8,088 bases of DNA from Verrucomicrobiota bacterium (GCA_020629815.1 JAHDCN010000002.1:9431-17518), one strand, 5' to 3'. Positions 1 to 6,850 are shown, counted from the first letter of the stretch. The notes: generated by a model from the letters alone, not told the origin. A program made the numbers and translations.

Positions 1-261
1 TTGATGAACGATCCCTTTGTGATCGAGCAATCAAAGGTCTGGGCGAAGGAAGAAATACAAGCCGCCCACGGCACCCCTGAAGAACAGATCTTAGCGATGT
101 ATGAGAAGGCCATCGGAAGGAAACCCGAATCTTCCGAGGTCACGAAGCTCAAAACATTTCTCGATCAACAGGCGGGTGAATATGGCAAACTGGATGAGAG
201 AGCCTGGGCGGATGTTGCGCATGTGTTGTTCAATGCCAAAGACTTCATCTACCTGAACTAA
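1..261 (+). CDS. DUF1553-type (planctomycete cytochrome-associated) protein, C-terminal fragment
   Basis: This is the last 86 codons of a larger gene cut by the left window edge. The reading frame is open at base 1, and its TTG-ATG is internal sequence rather than a start. The pieces LMNDPFVIEQSKVWAKE, a Tyr-x-x-Ala-x-Gly-Arg-x-Pro segment (MYEKAIGRKP) and the closing WADVAHVLFNAKDFIYLN match the usual C-terminal end of DUF1549/DUF1553 proteins of Planctomycetes and Verrucomicrobia. In those proteins the last line reads roughly W-x-D-x-x-x-x-L-x-N-x-x-E/D-F-I/L-Y/F. The protein at 2639-4858 ends in the same pattern (NTREFMFIQ), so the two are probably distant paralogues. These proteins are large and exported, with unknown biochemical activity. 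Whether the missing N-terminal part has a PSD1 or cytochrome c domain cannot be seen. The stop codon is 53 bases before the sigma factor gene. Confidence 0.8.
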   Translation: MMNDPFVIEQSKVWAKEEIQAAHGTPEEQILAMYEKAIGRKPESSEVTKLKTFLDQQAGEYGKLDERAWADVAHVLFNAKDFIYLN

Positions 262-276
262 TTTTTTTCGTTTCGT

Positions 277-305
277 TTGTTACATCTCCATTCCCTTTTG
301 ATATA
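277..305 (+). promoter_or_regulatory. possible promoter upstream of the sigma factor gene (weak)
   Basis: TTGTTA (277-282) and GATATA (300-305) are 17 bases apart and sit in the T-rich gap before the sigma gene; an overlapping TATACC lies at 302-307. The matches to the housekeeping consensus are 4/6 and 3/6, so this is a weak call. If it is real, transcription would begin very near the ATG at 315, giving an almost leaderless mRNA. An ECF-type autoregulatory promoter could not be recognised. Confidence 0.2.
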
Positions 306-314
306 CCAAGGTGA

Positions 315-878
315 ATGGATGAGTCCGAAGACAGTTTAGTTCGCCGTGTTCAGAAGGGCGATCTGTCAGCCTTTGAGGAGTTAATAAACCTCCACGGCTC
401 GGCTCTGCGCGCATTCGTTGCAATGAAGTTGCCGATCCCTCATCTTATCGATGAAATCGCGCATGAGACCTTTGTTTTTGCGCACCGCCATATCCTCGAT
501 TTCCAGGCCGGGACAAATTTTGGTAAATGGCTGCGCGCCATCGCCTACAATCTCGTTCGCAAAGAAACCCTGCGACACCAACGGACGAAGAAGAATCAGG
601 AGAAATTTCTCGATCATTGCCTGATGCAAAGAGCCGGACGCGGACACCTCACTGCAGAATCTCCGATTGTGGCTTATCTGGAGGAGTGCCTGGAGAAGCT
701 CCCGGAACGCCAGATGGAGCTTCTTCGACACCGCTACACCCTGTCGGAAAGCTCGCGTGAGATTTCAAAAATTTTCCGCCAAAGTGATGCCTGGGTCCGG
801 ACTAATCTTTCCAGGATTCGCACCACTTTGCGCAACTGCATTGAAAACAAGTTGGATTTTGACTCGGTAAAACCCTGA
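315..878 (+). CDS. ECF-like RNA polymerase sigma factor, Rhodopirellula/Verrucomicrobium type
   Basis: This 187-residue protein is the size of a two-domain sigma factor that redirects RNA polymerase to a small set of promoters. Region 2 spans about residues 5-90 (DSLVRRVQKGD, then IDEIAHETFVFAHRHI, then GKWLRAIAYNLVRKE, which is the region 2.3/2.4 core). A linker follows at about 91-118. Region 4 spans about 119-176, where CLEKLPERQMELLRHRY leads into a helix-turn-helix (SSREISKIFRQSDAWVRTNL) and the basic helix RIRTTLRNCI. The sequence style fits the family labelled Rhodopirellula/Verrucomicrobium sigma factors (TIGR02989-like). The ATG at 315 is preceded by AAGGTG that almost touches it, which is poor spacing. 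The stop is 21 bases before the GTG of the FecR-LamG gene. That neighbour has an anti-sigma-like N-terminus, so it is the likely regulator of this factor. No extra C-terminal sensor domain is present. Confidence 0.9.
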   Translation: MDESEDSLVRRVQKGDLSAFEELINLHGSALRAFVAMKLPIPHLIDEIAHETFVFAHRHILDFQAGTNFGKWLRAIAYNLVRKETLRHQRTKKNQEKFLDHCLMQRAGRGHLTAESPIVAYLEECLEKLPERQMELLRHRYTLSESSREISKIFRQSDAWVRTNLSRIRTTLRNCIENKLDFDSVKP

Positions 879-899
879 ATCTCTCAATTGTGTAGAAAA

Positions 900-2534
900 G
901 TGAAGAACGAGGATACAGAAAGATACCTGAACGGGGAAATGAGCCGGGCTGCCGAGCGCTCATTTGAGGAAGTATTGCGGCAGAGCCCCGAAAAACTGGA
1001 AGAAGTCCTTTCGCAGAAGGAAATGGATGCCGTTTTGGGAGTTTTACTCAGCGGACCAAAACAATTGCAGCGGCCAGAGGAATTCCGTCAGGGAGTAATG
1101 GCACGGCTTGCTTCTGAAGGAGCAGAGGAAAGCAAAAATCAGGATCGGGATTTTTCCAAATCGGTCCTAACCGAAATTATCGAAGAGCGCGAAGGTGCGC
1201 GCCCCTTGCGTTGGCCGGACTTGGTTCGAGCCGGTGCGATAGCGGCAGCAGCTTCGATTGCCATCATGTTTTTCCTGCAGACAATTATTTTCCCCAATCT
1301 GCAGATGCGGCGTCCGAATTGGGGATCTCAGAATGCGATTGCGGAAACATTTATCGCTGAGATTCAGTCTGGAAACGATGCTGTGTGGGAATCAGGCCCC
1401 AATGATCATGGTTGGGTAGAGCATGGTTTGCTAAAGCTAAAATCGGGTATCGCTGAAATTGGCTTTAATTCGGGTGCTCAGGTGGTTCTTGAAGGACCTT
1501 CAGCAATCAGCTTGCAAACTTCAAACCGGGCTTTTCTTGAATATGGAAAGCTGACTGCGGATGTGCCACCGCAAGCTTCCGGTTTTGCAGTGAATACTCC
1601 CAGACTTAATATCGTTGATATCGGAACTCGCTTTGGCGTCTCTGTTGATCAGGACGGCAACTCGGAATTGCACGTGATGGAGGGTGAGGTCGAGGCCAGT
1701 CGCTCCAGCGGGAACGCAATTACTATGTTGGTTCGTGAGGGAATCTCCCTGCGGGCGGATTCTCGGACCAGAAGCAGCCTGCAACCAATTCCCTATGCCG
1801 GAGATCAATTTACTTTGAAGCTCCCCGGAAATCCGGAGCAGATAACGAGTACCCCGCCCAACATTGCTTTTACCTTCGACGAGTCAGGCGGAGCCACACT
1901 GGTTGGATCGGGCACAGAAGCGCAGGAAGCGTCTCTCTTTTCAGATTCCGATATTCCCACTCCGAGACGTGCTCCCGGCTACGCGGGTGGCGGGCTCGTT
2001 TTCCAAAAGGGCCAGCAATTGGATATAGATTTACCGAAGGGTGTCGCCCTCAATGAACCGCTCACCATTCAGTTTCGAGTGAAAATCCAACCCCGTCTGG
2101 GCCTTCTGAAAAATCGGGAGATTCTGCGTTTTGGCAACGAAAACGATGCCTGGGTTATTTCCTGTAGTCAAAATAAGACACAGGGCGGCAAAGGAACTGT
2201 CCGGGTCAGCACCGGTGAGAATGAATTCATCTTAGGTTCCTCTGATATAGCAGATGGTAGATGGCATCACGTAGCGGTTCGATTTTTAGGCGGCAGCAAT
2301 GCGCAGCTGGCAAGCCATACCGCCATCTTTGTCGACAGCAAAAGACAAGATTTGCATGGAATGGCAGAAACTGGTATCCGCGCCGGCGTTGCCGACAAAC
2401 TCCAGCTAGGCAAAGCCACGGACGGTTTCATAGGCTGGGTCGATGAAATCGAGATTTTTCAAAAGGCTCTTACAACCAGAGAGATTCAGAAGGCTTCTCC
2501 GGAGAGCCCAAAAGGCGTAGAAATGATGCAGTAA
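900..2534 (+). CDS. FecR and LamG domain membrane protein, probable anti-sigma/sensor
   Basis: The protein has 544 residues from the chosen GTG start; a TTG at 888 would add four residues. From the GTG, residues 1-105 are charged and probably cytoplasmic. The segment ERYLNGEMSRAAERSFEEVL resembles the helices of zinc-finger anti-sigma domains (YLDGELSPEE...), but the Cys/His ligands are missing. One hydrophobic segment at about residues 109-132 is the likely membrane span. A FecR-like region follows at about 170-268 (GIAEIGFNSGAQVVLEGP, then IVDIGTRFGVSVD, then VMEGEVEA). A LamG/concanavalin-like beta-sandwich covers about 360-530 and carries the family signatures DGRWHHVAVRF and GWVDEIEIFQKALTTREI. 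FecR proteins relay envelope signals to a partner sigma factor, and LamG domains commonly bind glycans. The inference is that this protein holds the sigma factor encoded just upstream and releases it on an outer signal. The ligand is unknown. Confidence 0.85.
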   Translation: MKNEDTERYLNGEMSRAAERSFEEVLRQSPEKLEEVLSQKEMDAVLGVLLSGPKQLQRPEEFRQGVMARLASEGAEESKNQDRDFSKSVLTEIIEEREGARPLRWPDLVRAGAIAAAASIAIMFFLQTIIFPNLQMRRPNWGSQNAIAETFIAEIQSGNDAVWESGPNDHGWVEHGLLKLKSGIAEIGFNSGAQVVLEGPSAISLQTSNRAFLEYGKLTADVPPQASGFAVNTPRLNIVDIGTRFGVSVDQDGNSELHVMEGEVEASRSSGNAITMLVREGISLRADSRTRSSLQPIPYAGDQFTLKLPGNPEQITSTPPNIAFTFDESGGATLVGSGTEAQEASLFSDSDIPTPRRAPGYAGGGLVFQKGQQLDIDLPKGVALNEPLTIQFRVKIQPRLGLLKNREILRFGNENDAWVISCSQNKTQGGKGTVRVSTGENEFILGSSDIADGRWHHVAVRFLGGSNAQLASHTAIFVDSKRQDLHGMAETGIRAGVADKLQLGKATDGFIGWVDEIEIFQKALTTREIQKASPESPKGVEMMQ

Positions 2535-2550
2535 TTGCTTTTTTGATCAC

Positions 2551-2577
2551 AAAAAAAGGGTTATTTTACCAACCCTT
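2551..2577 (-). terminator. terminator-like hairpin facing the minus strand
   Basis: AAGGGTT (2556-2562) and AACCCTT (2571-2577) form a 7-bp stem with an 8-base loop. Read on the minus strand, the stem runs directly into seven T residues (complement of the A run at 2551-2557), the shape of an intrinsic terminator for leftward transcription. On the plus strand there is no U tract after the stem, so it should not stop the operon mRNA. The stem is short and only moderately GC-rich. No minus-strand gene is visible for it to serve, so an alternative is an RNA-stability hairpin at the 3' side of the FecR-LamG gene. Confidence 0.35.
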
Positions 2578-2591
2578 GTAACAAACAGCAG

Positions 2592-2616
2592 CCTTGAGGC
2601 TATCCTCTACAAGGAG
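2592..2616 (+). promoter_or_regulatory. leader hairpin covering an AAGGAG motif
   Basis: CCTTG (2592-2596) can pair with CAAGG (2610-2614). An inner AGG/CCT pair (2597-2599 with 2604-2606) closes a CTAT loop, leaving CTA bulged on the right side. The right arm holds most of AAGGAG (2611-2616), the only Shine-Dalgarno-like sequence before the DUF1549 gene, and it lies 22 bases upstream of the ATG at 2639. It could be a structured 5' leader that limits translation, or chance. It was found by eye and no folding energy was computed. Confidence 0.25.
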
Positions 2617-2638
2617 TTCAACCACAGTCCGACAATTT

Positions 2639-4858
2639 ATGATGAAGAAAACAGTGAGCAGACAATGCGTAGCAGCTCTCGCATTCGGCGCTTTGATCCT
2701 TTCCACAAGCTGGGCTTCGGCCGAGATGCGGCAATGGACATCGTCCGATGGCAGAAAGTTGCAGGCAGAATTCGTAGGCACTTCCGGTGCAGGGTCAACG
2801 GCCAGCGTTAAACTAAAGCTACCCGACGGAAAAGAAGTCCTTTACCCGGTTGCCAACCTGAGTGAAGCAGATCGCGTATTCGTTCAGAGCAATTTACCGA
2901 AAGATCCTGCAGCACTCGCAGCGGCGATTGATGCGCTTGTGGTGAAGAAAGCGAAAGAGTCATACCGTGGTCTTCAAGGCGAACTGGCTGCTCTTCCAGG
3001 CAATCAGGACCTCAATAATGACGAGAAGAGAAAGCGGAAAGAAGAGATCGAGCGCGAAATGGCTATGGCCATTCCAAACGAGCGAACCAACGACAACCAG
3101 TTTGTTCGCCGCGTGTATCTCGATATCGCAGGCAGGATCCCAACCTATCAGGAAGCGGAAGCTTTTCTCAATAGCAGCTCTCGGAACAAGCGCGCTGAAT
3201 TGATCGACAAGCTACTCGACTCCGAAGCTTTTGGCATGCGCATGTATAACTACTTCGCTGATTTGTTCCGAATCCGCGAGGGTATCTTCATGATGGGCAA
3301 CGGCGATCTTAAAGCCGACCCGTACATTGAGTATGTGAAAAACTCGATGAAAGAGGACAAGCCATATGACGTGATGGTGAAAGAGCTTCTCACAGCGACT
3401 GGTAAAGTCTGGGATACACCAGCATCCGGTTACCTTCTGGCCGATTCCGGAATGCGTCTCTGTAACCTTTCCAACACGTTCACTGTGTTTATGGGCACAG
3501 AGATCACCTGCGCTCAGTGCCACGATCATCCTTTCGAAGAAGTTTACCAAATGGACTTCTTCAAAATGGCATCTTTCATGGGCGGAACAGAAACCCGCGC
3601 ACGGGGCGGCAACATGATGATGATGGGTAGCAGCAACTACCGCGAAGAAGTTGCCCGGATGAATAAGGTTCTGAAGGATGCAGGCAAACTGCGCGAGAAT
3701 GAGAATCAGGACCGTAATCTTGGGCAATGGATTGGCACAAACAGCATTCAAGTGGTCGATACAGGCAAGAATGCTGTGAAGCTTCCACACGACTACAAGT
3801 ATGACGATGGAGAGCCTAACATGACTGTCGATCCAGGCGCCTACTTCGGTAATGTGGTCGATTTGGAGAAATATGAAACTCCGCGTCAAGCCTTCGCCGA
3901 TTGGCTCGCCTCTCCGGAAAACCCACGTTTCACCATCAATACAGTGAACCGTCTTTGGAAAATTGCTTTTGGCGTAGCCCAGATCGAGCCCGTCTACAAT
4001 ATTCCTGGTCACCTCGACGGTCAGGCGCAGAACTACGAACTCCTCACTTTCCTGGAGTCCATGATGAAAGATCTGGATTACAGCGTGAAGGATTTCTTCC
4101 GTGTCGTCTACAATACGCAAACATACCAGCGTGAAGCAGAGACAATGACTCCGTCTCTCACTCAGATGGACAAAGGCACCTATCACTTCCCTGGCCCCAT
4201 CCTTCGCCGGATGAGTGCTGAGCAGCTCTGGGACTCACTGGTCACACTGACCACACCTGATCCGGAAGCTGTGATGCGTCGCGGTGCTGACGCCTATCGC
4301 AATGTGATGAATGAAGATCTGGCTGGTTTGAAAACCGCAGCTCAGATCGAGGGCTGGAAAGAGCGTTGGCGTAAAGCTGGTGGCAGCCTCTACAGTGACG
4401 AAGGCGGAATGGTAGGACGCGACGATAATGTTGGTGGAGAGAAAATGTTCCGCGCCTCTGAATTGCGTCAGCCCGAAAGAGCAGACCACTTCCTTCGGAT
4501 GTTTGGTCAATCTGACCGTCAACTGATCGAAAACCAATTTACCGTTGGTTCATCGCCTCAGGTGATGGCACTCCTTAACGGCAAGATTACCAACGCCGTT
4601 CTGACCAGTCCCGACGCTTACCTTATTAAAGAAATTGCATTCGGCGAAGGCTCGAAGCGTGACAAAGTTGATAAGGTCTTCCTCAGCGTGTTGGGCCGTT
4701 ACCCAACCTCTGATGAGAAATCGAAAGCGCAGTCCGGTATGCGTGCGAAACGCGACCGCGATGCTTCAGACAAATCAAAAGAGGCAGCAGAGATTGCTGC
4801 GATTGGAGATGTGATTTGGGCTCTTGTGAATACCAGAGAGTTCATGTTCATCCAGTAA
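2639..4858 (+). CDS. exported DUF1549/DUF1553 protein with N-terminal SHD1-like module
   Basis: The protein has 739 residues from the first of two adjacent ATGs. A TTG at 2594 would add 15 residues with no signal-like character ahead of the Sec signal peptide, so it was rejected. Residues 1-28 form the signal peptide (MMKKTVSRQ, a hydrophobic core, then a cut near WASA). Residues about 31-84 look like an SHD1 module (WTSSDGRKLQAEF, DGKEVLYPVANLSEADR). A charged, possibly coiled-coil linker follows at about 95-143. DUF1549 spans about 145-320 (NQFVRRVYLDIAGRIPT) and includes CAQCHDHPFE at 291-300, with a CxxCH heme-type motif. A Met-rich insert lies at 326-329. DUF1553 spans about 412-690 (AFADWLASPENPRFTINTVNRLW, and RRMSAEQLWDSL). 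The C-terminal end is NTREFMFIQ. The family is large, exported and of unknown activity; heme binding is suggested by CxxCH but not shown. The usual N-terminal cytochrome-like domain of many relatives is absent here. The DUF1501 gene starts 36 bases downstream, a standard pairing. Confidence 0.92.
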   Translation: MMKKTVSRQCVAALAFGALILSTSWASAEMRQWTSSDGRKLQAEFVGTSGAGSTASVKLKLPDGKEVLYPVANLSEADRVFVQSNLPKDPAALAAAIDALVVKKAKESYRGLQGELAALPGNQDLNNDEKRKRKEEIEREMAMAIPNERTNDNQFVRRVYLDIAGRIPTYQEAEAFLNSSSRNKRAELIDKLLDSEAFGMRMYNYFADLFRIREGIFMMGNGDLKADPYIEYVKNSMKEDKPYDVMVKELLTATGKVWDTPASGYLLADSGMRLCNLSNTFTVFMGTEITCAQCHDHPFEEVYQMDFFKMASFMGGTETRARGGNMMMMGSSNYREEVARMNKVLKDAGKLRENENQDRNLGQWIGTNSIQVVDTGKNAVKLPHDYKYDDGEPNMTVDPGAYFGNVVDLEKYETPRQAFADWLASPENPRFTINTVNRLWKIAFGVAQIEPVYNIPGHLDGQAQNYELLTFLESMMKDLDYSVKDFFRVVYNTQTYQREAETMTPSLTQMDKGTYHFPGPILRRMSAEQLWDSLVTLTTPDPEAVMRRGADAYRNVMNEDLAGLKTAAQIEGWKERWRKAGGSLYSDEGGMVGRDDNVGGEKMFRASELRQPERADHFLRMFGQSDRQLIENQFTVGSSPQVMALLNGKITNAVLTSPDAYLIKEIAFGEGSKRDKVDKVFLSVLGRYPTSDEKSKAQSGMRAKRDRDASDKSKEAAEIAAIGDVIWALVNTREFMFIQ

Positions 4859-4894
4859 CCCAAACAGAAAGACAATTTTACCCAATATTTACAA

Positions 4895-6217
4895 ATGAAA
4901 GAACAACTCAAGAACCTTGATCAGCTTGGACGTCGACAGTTTGTCGCTCGTGCAGCGAAAACCGCGCTAGGTGTGAGTATCCTCCCGATCGGAGCAGCTC
5001 CCAGACTGGCAAGTGCAGCAGGTGGTGGAAAAGCAGAACACTGTATTTTCTTCTACATGGCAGGTGGGATGACCCACATGGAAACTTTTGATCCAAAACC
5101 GGGAACAGAAACCGGCGGAAAGACAAAAGGGATTTCCACAGGCGTGGCAGGCATCGAACTCGCTGAGTTTATGCCGGGTCTTGCCAAACGCTTCAAGGAC
5201 ATCGCGGTTGTGCGCTCGATGACGCAGCAAACCGGTGACCACCGCGGTGGTTCTTACTGGATGCACACGAGCTATCAGCCTCGTGCTACCATCATTCACC
5301 CAACTATGGGACCATGGGCACAGTCTTTACTCGGCAAGAAGCATGATACACTTCCTGATTCTGTTGTGATCGGTGCCGGTGGCAATCATCCGGGCGCTGG
5401 TTTCTTCGGACCTGGACTTGCTCCTCTCCCAATCGGCAACCCTGACTCGGGTGTTCAGAACGCTGAGCCATACAAGGGCGTGAGCGAAGACAAGTTCGAC
5501 AAGCGCATGGATCTCATGAATGCGTTTGACGATGGTTTCCGACGTAAGTTCAAGAACGACGAAGTTTCCGCTTACACTCAGTTTTATGAGGAGACTCTGA
5601 AATTGATGGACAGCGAAGATTTGGATACCTTCAAGCTGGAAAAAGAAGAAAACTACAACCAGAAAGTCCAAAAGTACGGTAACTCCCGTGTCGGTAAAGG
5701 TGCCATGCTTGCGAAGCGACTGGTGAAATCCGGAGTTCGTTTTGTTGAGGTTTCAGCAGGCGGATGGGACATGCACAACGATCTCTGGAATTCTATTCCA
5801 ACGAGAGGCGGCGAGCTTGACCAGGCTCTCTCCAGCTTGATCGACGATCTGAAAGCCGAAGGACTTTTTGAGAAGACTCTTATCGTTCTCGGAACAGAGT
5901 TCGGACGGACTCCAAAAATCAACGCCAACGGCGGTCGTGACCACCACCCGCGGGTTTTCTCCACAATGTTTGCAGGTGGCGGAATTTCCGGTGGCCAGGT
6001 ATACGGTAAGTCAGACAAGCTTGGGATGGCTGTTGAAGAGAATCCAGTTAAAGCACCGGATTTCAATGCCACAATCGCCCACGCGATGGGGATCGACCTT
6101 CAAAAGGTTGTCTACGCTCCATCCGGTCGTCCATTCCTTGTTGCCGGTCACAAACATAATCACGATACCGATCAGATCGAATCTGTTGGTAAGCCGATTA
6201 TGCCGTTCTTTTCCTAA
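4895..6217 (+). CDS. Tat-exported DUF1501 family protein
   Basis: This 440-residue protein begins with a twin-arginine signal: GRRQFVARAA at residues 12-21, then a mild hydrophobic stretch, and a likely cut near LASAAGG (39-44). The DUF1501 body (about 48-425) belongs to the alkaline phosphatase/sulfatase-like fold. Family landmarks are MAGGMTHMETFDPKPG (55-70), TGDHRGGSYWMHTSYQPR (113-130), VEVSAGGWDMHND (284-296), and a block with GTEFGRTP (333-340) and GGRDHHPRVFSTMFAGGG (346-363). The Asp, Glu and His residues in these blocks are the probable metal ligands. Substrate and reaction are not known for the family. DUF1501 genes regularly follow DUF1549/DUF1553 genes or, in other phyla, DUF1800 genes, which suggests a partner relation. 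Tat export implies that the protein folds, perhaps with metals, before crossing the membrane. No Shine-Dalgarno site is visible. An intrinsic terminator follows 26 bases after the stop. Confidence 0.93.
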   Translation: MKEQLKNLDQLGRRQFVARAAKTALGVSILPIGAAPRLASAAGGGKAEHCIFFYMAGGMTHMETFDPKPGTETGGKTKGISTGVAGIELAEFMPGLAKRFKDIAVVRSMTQQTGDHRGGSYWMHTSYQPRATIIHPTMGPWAQSLLGKKHDTLPDSVVIGAGGNHPGAGFFGPGLAPLPIGNPDSGVQNAEPYKGVSEDKFDKRMDLMNAFDDGFRRKFKNDEVSAYTQFYEETLKLMDSEDLDTFKLEKEENYNQKVQKYGNSRVGKGAMLAKRLVKSGVRFVEVSAGGWDMHNDLWNSIPTRGGELDQALSSLIDDLKAEGLFEKTLIVLGTEFGRTPKINANGGRDHHPRVFSTMFAGGGISGGQVYGKSDKLGMAVEENPVKAPDFNATIAHAMGIDLQKVVYAPSGRPFLVAGHKHNHDTDQIESVGKPIMPFFS

Positions 6218-6243
6218 CTGGAAAGCTGAACAGATTTCAAGAG

Positions 6244-6272
6244 AACCCGGGTCGAACGACCCGGGTTTTTTT
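6244..6272 (+). terminator. strong intrinsic terminator after the DUF1501 gene
   Basis: The arms AACCCGGGTCG (6244-6254) and CGACCCGGGTT (6257-6267) are perfect inverted repeats, best drawn as a 10-bp GC-rich stem with a GAAC tetraloop. They are followed by a seven-base T run (6266-6272). It ends the transcript that carries the DUF1549/DUF1553 and DUF1501 genes and separates the sigma-linked set from the genes to the right. Confidence 0.95.
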
Positions 6273-6337
6273 GTGCCCTCACGAAACAGTTCTAAAAAAT
6301 CATTGGATTCAGGGATGAATTTATTCACACTATCAGC

Positions 6338-6850
6338 ATGAGAACTTTCAGTATCCTGCTTGCTACGTCTCTGCTTCTCAATGCCTATGGTGAAGAAGCG
6401 GAGAAGTTCTATCTGGAAGCATCAAAAACTGCGGAGCTGAAAGCAAAGGAAGGTCAAGTCGTCACGGTTTATGGCAAGACTACCGGCTCAGGAAAGTCCG
6501 GATCCGGGATGAATTTTGTGAACTTTTCCGATGCGGAGTTTTACCTGGTTACTTTTCGCAGCGACCTGACTCAGTTTCCTGATGGAGAGCCCGCTGATGT
6601 CTTTGATGAAAAGCGAATCGCAGTTGAAGGAGTTGTCTCCATTTACAAAGACAAGCCGCAGATCAAACTGACAGACCCCAAAATGGTAACGGTTCTCGAA
6701 GCAGATCAGGAATTCCCTCCGAAGAAAATGAAGACAGTCGAAAAGACTGAGCCCAAGGAACCGGAGCAAAAGAAAGAAGCCCCGCAAAAGACAAAACCCG
6801 AGGAACCTAAAAAGAAGCCTCCCGTAGACCCCAAGAAATACTTCAAATAG
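6338..6850 (+). CDS. secreted OB-fold protein with Lys/Pro/Glu-rich tail
   Basis: The protein has 170 residues. Residues 1-18 are a short Sec signal peptide (MRTFSILLATSLLLNAYG). Residues about 22-120 look like a single OB-fold of the exported YhcR-like type: VVTVYGKTTGSGKSGSGMNFVNF (41-63), FYLVTFRSDLTQFP (68-81) and VEGVVSIYKDKPQIKLTDPKMV (96-117) follow the usual order of a first strand, a glycine-rich turn, an F-x-V/L-x-F-x-S-D-L-x-x-F strand and a final G-x-V-x-x-Y-K-x-K-P-Q-I strand. Residues about 126-170 are low complexity, dominated by Lys, Pro and Glu, and end in KKYFK. OB-folds of this type bind nucleic acid or small ligands; the ligand here cannot be inferred. The SGNH esterase gene begins 12 bases downstream, so the two are probably co-transcribed. 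The terminator at 6244-6272 sets the unit apart from the DUF1501 gene. The low-complexity tail may be extended and surface-associated, but that is a guess. Confidence 0.75.
   Translation: MRTFSILLATSLLLNAYGEEAEKFYLEASKTAELKAKEGQVVTVYGKTTGSGKSGSGMNFVNFSDAEFYLVTFRSDLTQFPDGEPADVFDEKRIAVEGVVSIYKDKPQIKLTDPKMVTVLEADQEFPPKKMKTVEKTEPKEPEQKKEAPQKTKPEEPKKKPPVDPKKYFK

Noticed and set aside
888..899. TTG at 888 as the start of the FecR-LamG gene
   Set aside because: It adds only four residues (MCRK) that do not fit the family start. The GTG at 900 is equally unsupported by an SD site but gives a natural N-terminus for the anti-sigma-like segment.
3212..4186. 324-codon open frame on the minus strand
   Set aside because: It lies entirely inside the well-supported DUF1549/DUF1553 gene. 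Its Cys/His-rich translation has no recognisable domain, and codon mirroring of the plus-strand gene explains the open frame.
5653..6072. 139-codon minus-strand frame, with others at 4967-5299 and 5327-5671
   Set aside because: All are antisense to the DUF1501 gene, whose conserved motifs are in the plus frame. They have no signal, domain or start context of their own.
5868..6341. 157-codon plus frame running over the end of the DUF1501 gene and the terminator
   Set aside because: It overlaps conserved DUF1501 sequence in another frame and would have to be translated through the strong terminator hairpin. No domain is visible.
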